DNA of 64,000 bases from contig CAJUSK010000036.1 of NCBI GenBank assembly GCA_910589075.1, positions 23,595 through 87,594 of the forward strand, read 5' to 3'. This stretch comes from an uncultured Lachnospiraceae bacterium (GTDB lineage: Bacteria > Bacillota > Clostridia > Lachnospirales > Lachnospiraceae). The notes beneath the pieces were generated by a model, which had not been told where the DNA came from, made no database searches, and saw nothing but the letters and a program-made list of their open reading frames with translations. Position 1 is the stretch's first letter. The number at the start of each line of letters is the position of its first letter. The position numbers and the translations under genes are program-made. Below, one piece after another: positions 26,195 to 35,189 of this stretch.

Positions 26195-27730
26195 ATGGCA
26201 AAGAATCATGTGGAAGAATTCCGTGGAGATTTAAAGGAATTTCATGAGATGACAGAGAAATTTTATGCCGGGGAAGTAACGGTTCCTCAGTATAAGTCTT
26301 TTTCCGGAGGTTTCGGGAGCTATGCACAGCGGGGCGGTGAGCGGAGTATGCTGCGGCTGCGGCTGACGGGCGGAGAAATCGACAGGGAGGATTTGCAGTT
26401 TATTGTGGATGCCATAAAGAGGCATCGAATTGACCGGGTGCATCTGACGACCTGTCAGAGTGTACAGTTTCATGATCTGACAAAAGAGACTGTGTGTCAA
26501 TTAATTGAAGAAGCTTTTGACCATGGCATTATTACCAGGGGCGGCGGCGGTGATTATCCCAGAAACGTTATGTGTTCCCCGCTGTCCGGGGTGGAAGCGG
26601 GAGAATGCTTTGATGTGATGCCTTATGCAAAGGAAGCGGCAGATTATGCCCTGGGACTGATTCATACGGTCAAGCTGCCCAGAAAGCTGAAAATCTGCTT
26701 TGAAAACGGTGTCAGAAACGATACCCACGCCACATTCCGGGATATGGGCTTTATCGCATGTAAAGACGGAACCTTCCTTGTCTATGTGGCCGGCGGCCTG
26801 GGCAGTAACCCTAAGATGGGCGTGCAGGTAGCCGAAGGCGTGGAGCCGTCCCGGATATTATATTATATCCGGTCTATGGTGGACATGTTCACTGAATATG
26901 GGGAATATGAGAAGCGGGCTGCCTCCAGAAGCAGGTATCTTCAGAATACCCTTGGCGTGGATGGCATCCGGAATGTGTTTGCAGAGAAACTGGCCCACAA
27001 TCTGGCACAGGGCGGACTGGACATCCAGGCGGCGACGGAGGAGATTACGAAAACAGGCGATGGGACAATCCATGACTCACGGGTAATCCCACAGAAACAG
27101 GACGGACTCTATGCAGTGGCATATCATCCCTGTGGAGGAAATGTATCGACGGATTTCTTTGACAGGCTCCTGGGTGTGATCCGTCGTATGGAGGCAGTCC
27201 GGGTACGTATCACCCCGGATGAGGGAATGTATATTATCAATCTGACGGCGAAGGAGGCAAAAGCGGTACTGCAAGTCACAGACGACGGCGCACAGACATT
27301 GTTTGAACGCTCCGTTGCCTGTATCGGTGCGGCAACCTGTCAGGTGGGGATCGGCAAATCCCAGGAACTGCTGGCTGCCTGCCTTAACAGAGTGAAACAG
27401 GAGAACTTTGCGGACGGCGTGTTGCCGCAGATTCATATTTCCGGATGCCCCTCTTCCTGTTCCGCCCATCAGATCGGAACCATCGGCATGCGGGGCGGCA
27501 AAAAGCCCACGCCGGAGGGACCTAAGTTTTCCTTTGCAGTCTATGAGGGTGGCTGTCCGGCTTTTGGGGAAGAACAGTTTGGCACGGATCTGGCCAATAT
27601 ACTGGAAGAAGACATACCGGAATTTCTGGTGACATTGGGACGGGCCGTGGCAGAGAAAGGTATGACCTATGAGCAGTTTCGGGCAAACTACCCCGAACGC
27701 GTCAGAGAAATAGCAGGGCAGTTTGGGTAA
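26195..27730 (+). CDS. Siroheme sulfite/nitrite reductase family protein
   Basis: The 511-residue protein has two ferredoxin-like repeats and the siroheme/4Fe-4S signature: Cys-x5-Cys (CIGAATC, about residue 376) and Cys-x3-Cys (GCPSSC, about 418). It would reduce sulfite to sulfide or nitrite to ammonia with ferredoxin-type electrons. Basic substrate-binding residues are plausible in GGGGDYPRNV and TTCQSVQF. ATG 26195 is chosen with GTGGAG nine bases before it. A longer frame from 26129 would overlap the ABC gene and lacks a binding site. It could receive sulfite for cysteine synthesis, but no APS/PAPS reductase is in the window. Confidence 0.88.
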   Translation: MAKNHVEEFRGDLKEFHEMTEKFYAGEVTVPQYKSFSGGFGSYAQRGGERSMLRLRLTGGEIDREDLQFIVDAIKRHRIDRVHLTTCQSVQFHDLTKETVCQLIEEAFDHGIITRGGGGDYPRNVMCSPLSGVEAGECFDVMPYAKEAADYALGLIHTVKLPRKLKICFENGVRNDTHATFRDMGFIACKDGTFLVYVAGGLGSNPKMGVQVAEGVEPSRILYYIRSMVDMFTEYGEYEKRAASRSRYLQNTLGVDGIRNVFAEKLAHNLAQGGLDIQAATEEITKTGDGTIHDSRVIPQKQDGLYAVAYHPCGGNVSTDFFDRLLGVIRRMEAVRVRITPDEGMYIINLTAKEAKAVLQVTDDGAQTLFERSVACIGAATCQVGIGKSQELLAACLNRVKQENFADGVLPQIHISGCPSSCSAHQIGTIGMRGGKKPTPEGPKFSFAVYEGGCPAFGEEQFGTDLANILEEDIPEFLVTLGRAVAEKGMTYEQFRANYPERVREIAGQFG

Positions 27731-27762
27731 GCGGGAAATGACACTGCCGTGGCAGATTTTAC

Positions 27763-27795
27763 AAAAGCTCCGTTGTTGTTTGACGGGGCTTTTAT
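27763..27795 (+). terminator. Intrinsic terminator after the reductase gene
   Basis: AAAAGCTCCGT (27763-27773) pairs with ACGGGGCTTTT (27783-27793) with one G-U pair. The flanking A and T runs suggest it can also serve the opposite strand. Confidence 0.8.
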
Positions 27796-27799
27796 GTTT

Positions 27800-28057
27800 C
27801 TATTTTTTTAAAAAGTCACAGAAGTTTTTCAACTCCCGTTTTCTCTCATCGTCCAGGCAGTGAAACTCCACATTCCGGACGGCACCCTCCAGTGCGTACA
27901 GGTGTACCAGGCAAATCTGTGGGTACAGTTGTTTCAGTTTTAAAAATGCCTGTTCGGCTCCTGTCTCAGCCAGTTTTTCGGATGAATCTATTCCAACAGA
28001 TGCCAGTTTTCTTGCCATTTCTTTTCCAATATTTGTCATGGATGTCAGTTCAGCCAT
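27800..28057 (-). CDS. TfoX C-terminal domain protein
   Basis: The 85-residue protein corresponds to a stand-alone TfoX/Sxy C-terminal domain, with MTNIGKEMARKLASVGIDS at its start (a helix-hairpin-helix-like element) and a helical end. In proteobacteria the full protein controls competence, but the isolated C-terminal domain is common in Bacillota and its role is unclear. It is divergent from the adaptor operon, with a strong palindrome between them. Confidence 0.85.
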   Translation of the reverse strand: MAELTSMTNIGKEMARKLASVGIDSSEKLAETGAEQAFLKLKQLYPQICLVHLYALEGAVRNVEFHCLDDERKRELKNFCDFLKK

Positions 28058-28090
28058 ATAATGCGGTTTCCTTTCCGTTATAGTCAGTTA

Positions 28091-28128
28091 TGTGTCCTGT
28101 GGATGATTTTACCACAGGACACAATTTT
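28091..28128. promoter_or_regulatory. Perfect 12-bp palindrome between divergent genes
   Basis: TGTGTCCTGTGG (28091-28102) is repeated inverted at 28112-28123 around a 9-base centre, followed by AATTTTTT on the + strand. It has the form of an intrinsic terminator, yet no + strand gene ends here because the reductase has its own terminator at 27763. It lies 34 bases before the minus-strand tfoX-like start and 100 before the adaptor operon. It may be an attenuator for the operon or an operator for both genes. Confidence 0.6.
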
Positions 28129-28224
28129 TTCACAGTTTAAACAAAAAATGGAAACATTTTTCAGGTAAACTTCAATCTGTCCCAAATATTCGTTTATCCT
28201 ATCTTTAAAAATCCGGAGGTTTTC

Positions 28225-29712
28225 ATGAAAAAAAGAGGTATTCTGGTTTGTGCAATTCTGTTTTTCGTTTGTGTGGCCGGAGGCATAGGGTATGTCGCTC
28301 TGTGTAACCAAAACAGCCGTCTGCCCCAGGAAGCGGACGGACCGCCTGTCCGGCCGGAACCGGAGGAGGGCGTGGTTGTCTCCACAGGAGTTACTTCCAT
28401 GGGAATGGCAGAAATTGAATTGGATCTGGATTTCCTGGAGACGGAACTGGTGGTGGAGGAAGTGTATGTATCCTCTTCGGATCAGGTGACAAAGGGGATG
28501 AAAATTTTAAAGATTACAGACAATTCACTGGAGGAAGCACTGCGGGAACTGGAACGTGCCAAAATGGACGCTTCTCTTGCATACAGGCAGGGGGTTATTA
28601 CATACGAAACAGAGTGTCTGGAAGCGGGGAATACAAGGAAGAAAAGCCGGATTGCTTCTGAATATGCACAGACTGTTTATGAAGATACCATAGCAAAAGC
28701 AGAAGCAGAAGTGGCAAAAGCACAGCGGGAAGCAACGCAGGCACAGGAACTGGAAGAGGAATACACGGCTGCCCTGGAGGATGGCTTTTATGAGACTGAA
28801 TATGAAGTGGAGGAGAAGAAAGCCGCCTATGAGAAAAATGTGGCGCTGTTTTTTGAAAAACTGGATGCATATGGCTATGAACTGGATGACGATGGAGATG
28901 ATGATCCCAACACCTTTGAGATTGTGAAAAAAGGCAAAGGATCCGGCGGAGGGAACCCGGACAATGACGGGGAGACTACCGTATTACAGCTTCTGAAAAA
29001 CGAGTATCAGGAGAATAAGGAAGAATATGACCAGGCACTCAAAGACTGTGAGGCTGCTACGGAAAAGGCCAGAGCGGGAATTGCGCAGGCCAGGGACCAG
29101 GTACAGGCATCGTTGCTGAATTTGCAGGAGGCACAGATTTCTCTGGAGAAAACCAGAGTGTCCGCCCAGGCAGACTATGATGAAAGTATTATCCATGGAG
29201 AAAAGGCCCAGGCGGTTTATGAGACAAAGGTGAAAAGTCTGCGTGAGACACTGGATGGGCTGGCGGATGCGCAGGAGGAAGCAGAAGAACGATATGAGCA
29301 GTTTGTGGAAGTACTGGGAGACGGATTTATCAAGGCAGAGAGTGACGGTACGATTCTGATGATACGGGCGAGGGAACATACAACCCTTGCGGTGGACGGC
29401 GTTCTGCTGGCATACAGCGACGGGGAGCAAATCCAGGTGACGGCTTCTGTGGACCAGGCCGATATTGCCCGGATTGCGGTGGGCGATGTGGGCGCCATTG
29501 CGGTGGAAGGGTATGATACATGTACCGGTGTGGTTGTGCAGATAGACCCGGTTTCTGCCTCGGAAGGCAGGGCATCCGTGAGCTACAATGTCATTCTGGA
29601 GCCTGAAGACAGCAGCCTGCCTGCCAATCTGTCGGCGACTGTTGTTTTCAAAATGACGGGCGAGGAATATGACCGTAAGTATGGCGCGTGGAAAAAAGGA
29701 GAGGAAGAATGA
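28225..29712 (+). CDS. HlyD/RND-type adaptor (membrane fusion) protein 1
   Basis: The 495-residue protein has an N-terminal membrane anchor (residues 7-24) and a lipoyl/barrel-sandwich half at about 60-105. A long coiled-coil hairpin rich in Ala/Glu/Gln runs through about 110-350, interrupted by a Gly/Asp-rich linker near 215-250. The second lipoyl half (GDGFIKAESDGTILMI) and a beta-barrel end it. Such adaptors sit outside the membrane and work with MacB-type ABC permeases. ATG 28225 follows GGAGG. The stop overlaps the next start as ATGA. Confidence 0.85.
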   Translation: MKKRGILVCAILFFVCVAGGIGYVALCNQNSRLPQEADGPPVRPEPEEGVVVSTGVTSMGMAEIELDLDFLETELVVEEVYVSSSDQVTKGMKILKITDNSLEEALRELERAKMDASLAYRQGVITYETECLEAGNTRKKSRIASEYAQTVYEDTIAKAEAEVAKAQREATQAQELEEEYTAALEDGFYETEYEVEEKKAAYEKNVALFFEKLDAYGYELDDDGDDDPNTFEIVKKGKGSGGGNPDNDGETTVLQLLKNEYQENKEEYDQALKDCEAATEKARAGIAQARDQVQASLLNLQEAQISLEKTRVSAQADYDESIIHGEKAQAVYETKVKSLRETLDGLADAQEEAEERYEQFVEVLGDGFIKAESDGTILMIRAREHTTLAVDGVLLAYSDGEQIQVTASVDQADIARIAVGDVGAIAVEGYDTCTGVVVQIDPVSASEGRASVSYNVILEPEDSSLPANLSATVVFKMTGEEYDRKYGAWKKGEEE

Positions 29713-31331
29713 AAAAACCGGCAAACAGGAATCGGAAGACGGCATATGCTGTGTGTGGACTGATTCTGACGGCAGTCTGCCTGTTCCGGTTTTTCGCATA
29801 CGGACAGGAGGAACCGGAAGAGACGGTTGTCTATAAAGAAGAAACCGTACAGTCTGGTGATCTGGTACAGGGGATCACGGAAAGGGGCAGTCTGGTGCTT
29901 CAGACCACTGACCAGGTGTATGATGTGCATATTGAAGAGGAAGATACTGAGGATGAGGAAGACGAAGATGAAAGCGGGCGGTATCTGAAAGTTGAAGCGG
30001 TTTATGTAAAACAAGGGCAAAGGATACATACAGGAGATCCGATTTTGAAAGTGACCCAGGACAGTATCCGCTCTGTGCGCAGGTATCTTGAGTCTGAACG
30101 GGCCAATGCAGAAATTCTGCTGGAAGAATTGGAAAATACATATGAAGTGGAGCAGGTAAAAGCTGAAAATAACCGCCGCAAAAGCCTGACAGACCAGACC
30201 TTTGCAGAGACTGTATATATGGTGGATATGGCGCAGATTGAGACTGATCTGGCTCTGCTGGAAGATTCTGTGGCCGTACTGGAACAGGAAATCCGGCAGA
30301 TCGAGACTGATCTGGAGGACGGCTGGGAAGCCTATGCAGATCTGAAAAAAAGCTATGAAACATATAAAAAGCGGTATGAAGAATGGGATCCGGACAATCT
30401 GTATACATATATTCCCCTGCGCACAGAATATCTGGAGAGTAAGAAGCGCTATGAGGACGAGACCGAAAAACGTCTGGAGCAACGGGAAACCATGGCGGAT
30501 AAGCAGGAAGAAGCAGATAAAAAGCAGAAAGAGATAGAAAGACTGCAAAAGCAGGCTGACAGCCGGCAGATGGAAGCCAGGCAGGCTTATGAAACCGCCG
30601 CGCTGGACGGCGACATGGCGCAGGAAATCTATGCATATTCCTTACAGGAACAGGAGCAGGACATAAAAACGGCCAGAGAGGATCTGGAATCACTGAACAG
30701 GAAACTGGCGGATTTTCATGCGTTTGTGGGAGACGACGGTGTGGTGTATGCCGGGGAAGACGGGTTGGTTACACAGGTGTATTATGAGGCCGGGGATACG
30801 CTGCGTGAAGACAGCGCTCTCATTACCTATGCAGGAGAACATGCCTGTGTACTTTCTGTAGATGTGACAGAGGAAGATATTTCGTCTGTGAAGGTGGGAA
30901 ATGATGTGGAGATTGTATTTACAGCCTGTCCGGAAACAACATATACTGGCAAGGTGGAAGAAATTGTCAGTACGGAGCCTTCACCGAATACGGCTATGGT
31001 AAGTTATCCTGTTACAGTCCGTGTGGAAGGGGATACTGCAAAGCTGTATGGCGGTATGACCGGGGATGTGACCTTTGTCACAGGCCAGGTTACAGAGGTT
31101 TTGTATGTATCACGAAAAGCTGTCTTAAAAGAAAACGACGCTTCGTTTGTGCTGATGCGGGATGCGGATGGGGGCATCGTGCGCAGAGCGGTGGAAACGG
31201 GCTTTTCAGACGGTGTACATGTGCAGATTGTGAGCGGCCTGTCCGAAGGAGACACAGTGTGCATTGAAACCAAAATGGAGGCAGGGGAAGAGACGGGAGT
31301 ACAGGAAACAAGTCCGGGAGGTCAGAAATGA
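29709..31331 (+). CDS. HlyD/RND-type adaptor protein 2
   Basis: The 540-residue protein has an N-terminal membrane anchor near residues 10-28 and an acidic stretch (EEEDTEDEEDEDES) before the lipoyl motif (about 95-120). A long coiled coil at about 125-335 and then beta-barrel domains ending in VSRKAVLKE and a membrane-proximal domain follow. ATG 29709, inside the previous stop and behind AAAGGAGAGG, is preferred over an upstream ATG at 29688. It is a paralogue of adaptors 1 and 3, closer to 3 in its C-terminal half (both have LYGGM, TFVT/TFIT and the FSDG segment). Confidence 0.87.
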   Translation: MKKPANRNRKTAYAVCGLILTAVCLFRFFAYGQEEPEETVVYKEETVQSGDLVQGITERGSLVLQTTDQVYDVHIEEEDTEDEEDEDESGRYLKVEAVYVKQGQRIHTGDPILKVTQDSIRSVRRYLESERANAEILLEELENTYEVEQVKAENNRRKSLTDQTFAETVYMVDMAQIETDLALLEDSVAVLEQEIRQIETDLEDGWEAYADLKKSYETYKKRYEEWDPDNLYTYIPLRTEYLESKKRYEDETEKRLEQRETMADKQEEADKKQKEIERLQKQADSRQMEARQAYETAALDGDMAQEIYAYSLQEQEQDIKTAREDLESLNRKLADFHAFVGDDGVVYAGEDGLVTQVYYEAGDTLREDSALITYAGEHACVLSVDVTEEDISSVKVGNDVEIVFTACPETTYTGKVEEIVSTEPSPNTAMVSYPVTVRVEGDTAKLYGGMTGDVTFVTGQVTEVLYVSRKAVLKENDASFVLMRDADGGIVRRAVETGFSDGVHVQIVSGLSEGDTVCIETKMEAGEETGVQETSPGGQK

Positions 31332-32950
31332 AAACATGGGTGCATACACATAAAAAGGTATCCATCACACTGGCACTGTTTTTTGCCATGGTTGTGATTG
31401 CCACAGGCTGGGGAATCTTTCTGGCGGCTTTTACGAAGGAGGCGGAAGCTGTTTACCGGGAGGAAAGGGTACAATACGGACCGTTGTCCGTGGGCATTAC
31501 AAAAGAAGGGGTTGTGTCGGTGGGGACGGTGGAACAGGGATTTTCACTGGATCTTAGCGCCTATACAAACGAGAGTGATTCTGACAATTTCAGGGGATGG
31601 ATGGGCGGTGGAATGCCGGGAATGCAAAATGGAGACAGTCATGAAAGCGGAAGCCGGAGCCTGGAAGTGGAAGAAGTCTTTATCACGGTGGGACAACGGA
31701 TTGAACAGGGCGCCCCGCTTTTAAAACTGACAGAGGAAAGTGTGGAAGATATCCGTTCAGAGCTGGTGTCCGATGAGGAATCTGCCCGGTTGGAATATGA
31801 TAACCTGCTTCTGGATCAGCGCAAAGCCGTCAGGGAGGCTTCCTGGGAACGTGAGCAGAATCTGGTCTATGGGAACGGGGCAGCAGCGGAGTATGAGGAA
31901 ACCATGTATCAACTGCAGCAGGCCATGGAGGAGGCGCAGGAATCCCTGAAAGAGGCAGAGGATACGCTGGCAGAGTATCAGGCCGATCTGGAAGCGGTAC
32001 GAAGCGACTACGAAGAAGCAGTCAGCTATCTGAAAGAAGCCACGGCTGCGGTGGAAAGTGAAACGGATACCTACTGGTATCTGAAAAATGAGGAATCCAG
32101 GGAACTGGCAAAACGGACGGTGGAAGAGGAAGAAGCGCAGACAGAGCAGTTGGAAGATCAGATATGGGAAGCGCAGCAGGAAATCATTCTCCTGAGGGCG
32201 GCCTGCCACGAGGCGGAACTGGCATATCAAAACGGTGAGGCGGATGCATTGGCCCGCTATGACAAATTGCTCTATCAGTCGCAGCAGGCAGAGGAAGTAT
32301 ATGCGATTGCCACAGATTTGATTACTTATCAGGTACAGGTGGCAAAAGAGGATTATGAAACAGCGGTATCAAAGCTGCAAACCTTTGATGCAGAAATCGT
32401 AGACGGTGTGGTGTCAGCAGAGTATGAAGGGGTGATTACAGCCGTTGACATACAGGCGGGGGATACCATGCAGAGTGATACGGTGATTGCCACTTTGAAC
32501 AATTATGAGGATGTTCTGGTTTCTGTGGATGTGGAGTCCGGATATATGGACTCCGTTGCGGTGGGGGATTCTGTGCGGCTGACGTTCCCGGCTTTTCCGG
32601 AAGAGTTGTTTGACGGCGTGGTATCACATATCGGTGAGGCATTTATGGATGGAAATACCGCATACCGGACCGTGGAAATTTCTGTGGAGGGAGATGTATC
32701 CGGTTTGTATGGCGGTATGTCCGGGGAAGCGACGTTTATAACCCGACAGTCAGAGGAAACACTGTATGTGCCGCGCAATGCGGTTATCCGTGAAGAAGAC
32801 GGCTCGTTTGTGAACATGCGGGATGCAGAGGGAAATATCGTACGCCGGGAAGTTGTCACCGGTTTTTCCGACGGCACCTGTGTGGAAATTCAGGAAGGCC
32901 TGCAGGAAGGGGATACCGTGTCGATTGAGAGCAAGAGGAGCGGGGAATGA
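31328..32950 (+). CDS. HlyD/RND-type adaptor protein 3
   Basis: Also 540 residues, with membrane anchor near 12-34, a Gly/Met-rich insert (GGGMPGMQNG) in the lipoyl region, a Glu/Gln-rich coiled coil at about 150-345, and barrel plus membrane-proximal domains (LYGGMSGEATFIT, VPRNAVIREEDG). It overlaps adaptor 2 and the permease by four bases each, so expression is tightly coupled. Together the three adaptors precede a single permease/ATPase pair. They may form a mixed ring or serve alternate states. Confidence 0.87.
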   Translation: MKTWVHTHKKVSITLALFFAMVVIATGWGIFLAAFTKEAEAVYREERVQYGPLSVGITKEGVVSVGTVEQGFSLDLSAYTNESDSDNFRGWMGGGMPGMQNGDSHESGSRSLEVEEVFITVGQRIEQGAPLLKLTEESVEDIRSELVSDEESARLEYDNLLLDQRKAVREASWEREQNLVYGNGAAAEYEETMYQLQQAMEEAQESLKEAEDTLAEYQADLEAVRSDYEEAVSYLKEATAAVESETDTYWYLKNEESRELAKRTVEEEEAQTEQLEDQIWEAQQEIILLRAACHEAELAYQNGEADALARYDKLLYQSQQAEEVYAIATDLITYQVQVAKEDYETAVSKLQTFDAEIVDGVVSAEYEGVITAVDIQAGDTMQSDTVIATLNNYEDVLVSVDVESGYMDSVAVGDSVRLTFPAFPEELFDGVVSHIGEAFMDGNTAYRTVEISVEGDVSGLYGGMSGEATFITRQSEETLYVPRNAVIREEDGSFVNMRDAEGNIVRREVVTGFSDGTCVEIQEGLQEGDTVSIESKRSGE

Positions 32951-34308
32951 GACTTGGGGAAATATTGCGGCTTGTATGGCTGAATCTGGCACAGAACAAG
33001 TCCAGGGTTCTATTGACATCCATCGGCATTATAGCCGGTTCTGCTACGATTATGCTGGTTCTGGCAATCGGGAAGGGCGGACAGATGGAGGTGGCGGAGC
33101 AGTTTAAAAATCTGAATGCAGGCGCCATTGATATTACCTGCGCTGGAGACACCAAAGTGGAAGGGACGGGCAGCAGCCGGGGTGGCTCTCCCCTAAATCC
33201 CGGCAGCCCGGGCGGCGGGGCGCCATTGGGAGGAGGAAATAACAACCGGCTTGGAGGCGGTATGGCAGGACGTGGCCTTGGCAGTCCGGGCGGTGGTCCG
33301 CCTGGATTTGGACCGGATTTTGCATCCGGCATGGAGACGGTGTCCCTGGACGAAGAGGATATGGAGGAGATTCTCACCTGTGTGCCGGCGCTCGGCGACG
33401 GAACCATTTCCTTTTCGGCAAAGGCAGATGTGGAAGGCGGCAGCCTGGACGAAAGCGTTTCTTTTACCATAGCGGGCGTGAAAGCCAATTATGCACAGAT
33501 CAGCAATCTGGATCTGGCAATCGGGGAATTTCTTGCAGAAGAAAATGAAGAAAAAAAGGAAAAAATCTGTGTACTGGGTAAAGGTGCCGCGGGAGAGATT
33601 TTCGGCAGCAGTTATGACGCATTTAACAGTACGGTTTACATTGACAGCCGGCCTTATGTGGTGGCCGGCGTCCTCGAAGAAATGGGAACGGTGGCTTCCG
33701 GTATCAGCCCGGATGAGACGATTTTTATTCCTTATGCAACAGGTATTAAATATATCACGGGAACGGACGTCAGTCCCACGATTACGGTGATTGCAAAGGA
33801 CGTGGCGCAGGTGCCCGGGATGATGGGTGATATTGAAAACGTGCTGCTTGAGCGTTATCCCGATACGAAATTTACACTGTCGGATGCAGGGACAAAAATG
33901 GAAGCCGCGTCCCGGTCCAATGAAACATTACAGATGTTATTGATTGCGATGGCCACCATTGTATTTGTAATCGGCGGCATTGGCATTATGAATGTGCTCT
34001 TTGTATCAGTCAAAGAGCGAACCGGAGAAATCGGTGTCCTGAAGGCAATCGGATGCAGCAGAAAAGATATTCTGACAGAATTTTTGCTGGAAGCCTCCGG
34101 CATCAGTCTGGTGGGTGCAGTGCTGGGCGTGCTGCTGGGACTGTGCATAACACCCGTCATTGAACGGTTTTCCATCCGGGTGGAATTGTCGCTGACGGGT
34201 ATGGTGCTGTCGCTTGTGTTTGGGGTTCTGACCGGCAGCCTGTTTGGCTTTTATCCGGCATTCAGAGCGTCCAGGCTGATTCCGGTTGCGGCATTGAATC
34301 ATACATAA
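32947..34308 (+). CDS. MacB-like ABC transporter permease
   Basis: The 453-residue permease has the MacB/FtsX layout: one N-terminal span near residues 20-40, a large extracytoplasmic MacB_PCD-like domain, and three C-terminal spans in about 320-440 (MLLIAMATIVFVIGGIGIMN and on). A Gly/Pro/Asn-rich insert at about 77-122 (GGSPLNPGSPGGGAP and similar) interrupts the outer domain and is not usual in the family. MacB permeases do not transport through a channel but couple ATP use to outer-domain motion. It works with the ATPase at 34333 and the three adaptors. Confidence 0.9.
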   Translation: MRLGEILRLVWLNLAQNKSRVLLTSIGIIAGSATIMLVLAIGKGGQMEVAEQFKNLNAGAIDITCAGDTKVEGTGSSRGGSPLNPGSPGGGAPLGGGNNNRLGGGMAGRGLGSPGGGPPGFGPDFASGMETVSLDEEDMEEILTCVPALGDGTISFSAKADVEGGSLDESVSFTIAGVKANYAQISNLDLAIGEFLAEENEEKKEKICVLGKGAAGEIFGSSYDAFNSTVYIDSRPYVVAGVLEEMGTVASGISPDETIFIPYATGIKYITGTDVSPTITVIAKDVAQVPGMMGDIENVLLERYPDTKFTLSDAGTKMEAASRSNETLQMLLIAMATIVFVIGGIGIMNVLFVSVKERTGEIGVLKAIGCSRKDILTEFLLEASGISLVGAVLGVLLGLCITPVIERFSIRVELSLTGMVLSLVFGVLTGSLFGFYPAFRASRLIPVAALNHT

Positions 34309-34332
34309 CGAAAAGGAAAGCCGGAAAACGGG

Positions 34333-35046
34333 ATGATGGAAATGGCAGGGAGAATGATGGAAGAAGCACTGATTAAAATTATAAATCTGAATAAGGGATA
34401 TCGGCTGGGAGAAGAAAAGGTGCCGGTGCTCAGGGATATTTGTTTTACGGTACAGCGCGGGGAATATGTGGCCATACTGGGGCCTTCCGGATCCGGTAAG
34501 ACGACCCTGATGAATGTAATGGGCTGTATGGACAGTCTGGATACAGGGGAATATTATTTGAATGGATTTCCGATCCATACAATGAAGGCGGAAGAACTCA
34601 CCCAGGTACGCAATCGGGAAATCGGCTTTATTTTTCAGAATTATCAGTTGATTCCCACATACAATGTGTTGCAGAATATTATCATGCCCCTTCTGATACG
34701 GGGAATGGGACATCGGGAAGCAGAAGAAAAGTGCATGGAAACCATTCGGCTTCTGGGCATTTCCCATCGTCTGGAGCATCGGCCCTCGGAGCTTTCCGGA
34801 GGACAGAAGCAGCGGGTGTCCATTGCCAGGGCACTGGTGGGGGAACCTGCGCTGCTGCTGGCAGATGAACCTACAGGGGCGCTGGATTATACAAGCGGAC
34901 AGGAGGTTTTAAAGTTATTTGGGGCGCTGCATGATATGGGCCATACCATTGTTATGATCACACATGATTTGAATGTGGCAAAGGCGGCAGGGCGGATTGT
35001 CCATATCATAGACGGTGTCTTGTCTGAAGCGGATGCCTCTCCTTAG
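34333..35046 (+). CDS. MacB/LolD-type ABC ATPase
   Basis: The 237-residue ATPase has Walker A GPSGSGKTT near residue 53, Q-loop FIFQNYQLIPTYNV, signature LSGGQKQR near 154, Walker B LLLADEPTGALD and the H-loop MITHD. It energises the adjacent MacB-like permease. ATG 34333 is given, but the nearer ATG 34354 (MMEEALIKI) also fits because the conserved fold begins there. It ends the coupled adaptor-transporter operon and is followed by a terminator. Confidence 0.93.
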   Translation: MMEMAGRMMEEALIKIINLNKGYRLGEEKVPVLRDICFTVQRGEYVAILGPSGSGKTTLMNVMGCMDSLDTGEYYLNGFPIHTMKAEELTQVRNREIGFIFQNYQLIPTYNVLQNIIMPLLIRGMGHREAEEKCMETIRLLGISHRLEHRPSELSGGQKQRVSIARALVGEPALLLADEPTGALDYTSGQEVLKLFGALHDMGHTIVMITHDLNVAKAAGRIVHIIDGVLSEADASP

Positions 35047-35078
35047 CGCTGCATGAGAAATAATCTGTGAATCCGCGT

Positions 35079-35106
35079 AAAAGCCTTGTGGAAACAGGGC
35101 TTTTTT
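35079..35106 (+). terminator. Intrinsic terminator after the transporter operon
   Basis: AAAAGCCTTGT (35079-35089) pairs with ACAGGGCTTTT (35094-35104) around GGAA and is followed by further T residues. Confidence 0.85.
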
Positions 35107-35189
35107 GTTATTCTATAAAAAAGTTTCTGATACCGGGACATTGGATTGTCTGCCGGGAAAGGTCGAAAGTCACACACAGGAGGAAGCAA

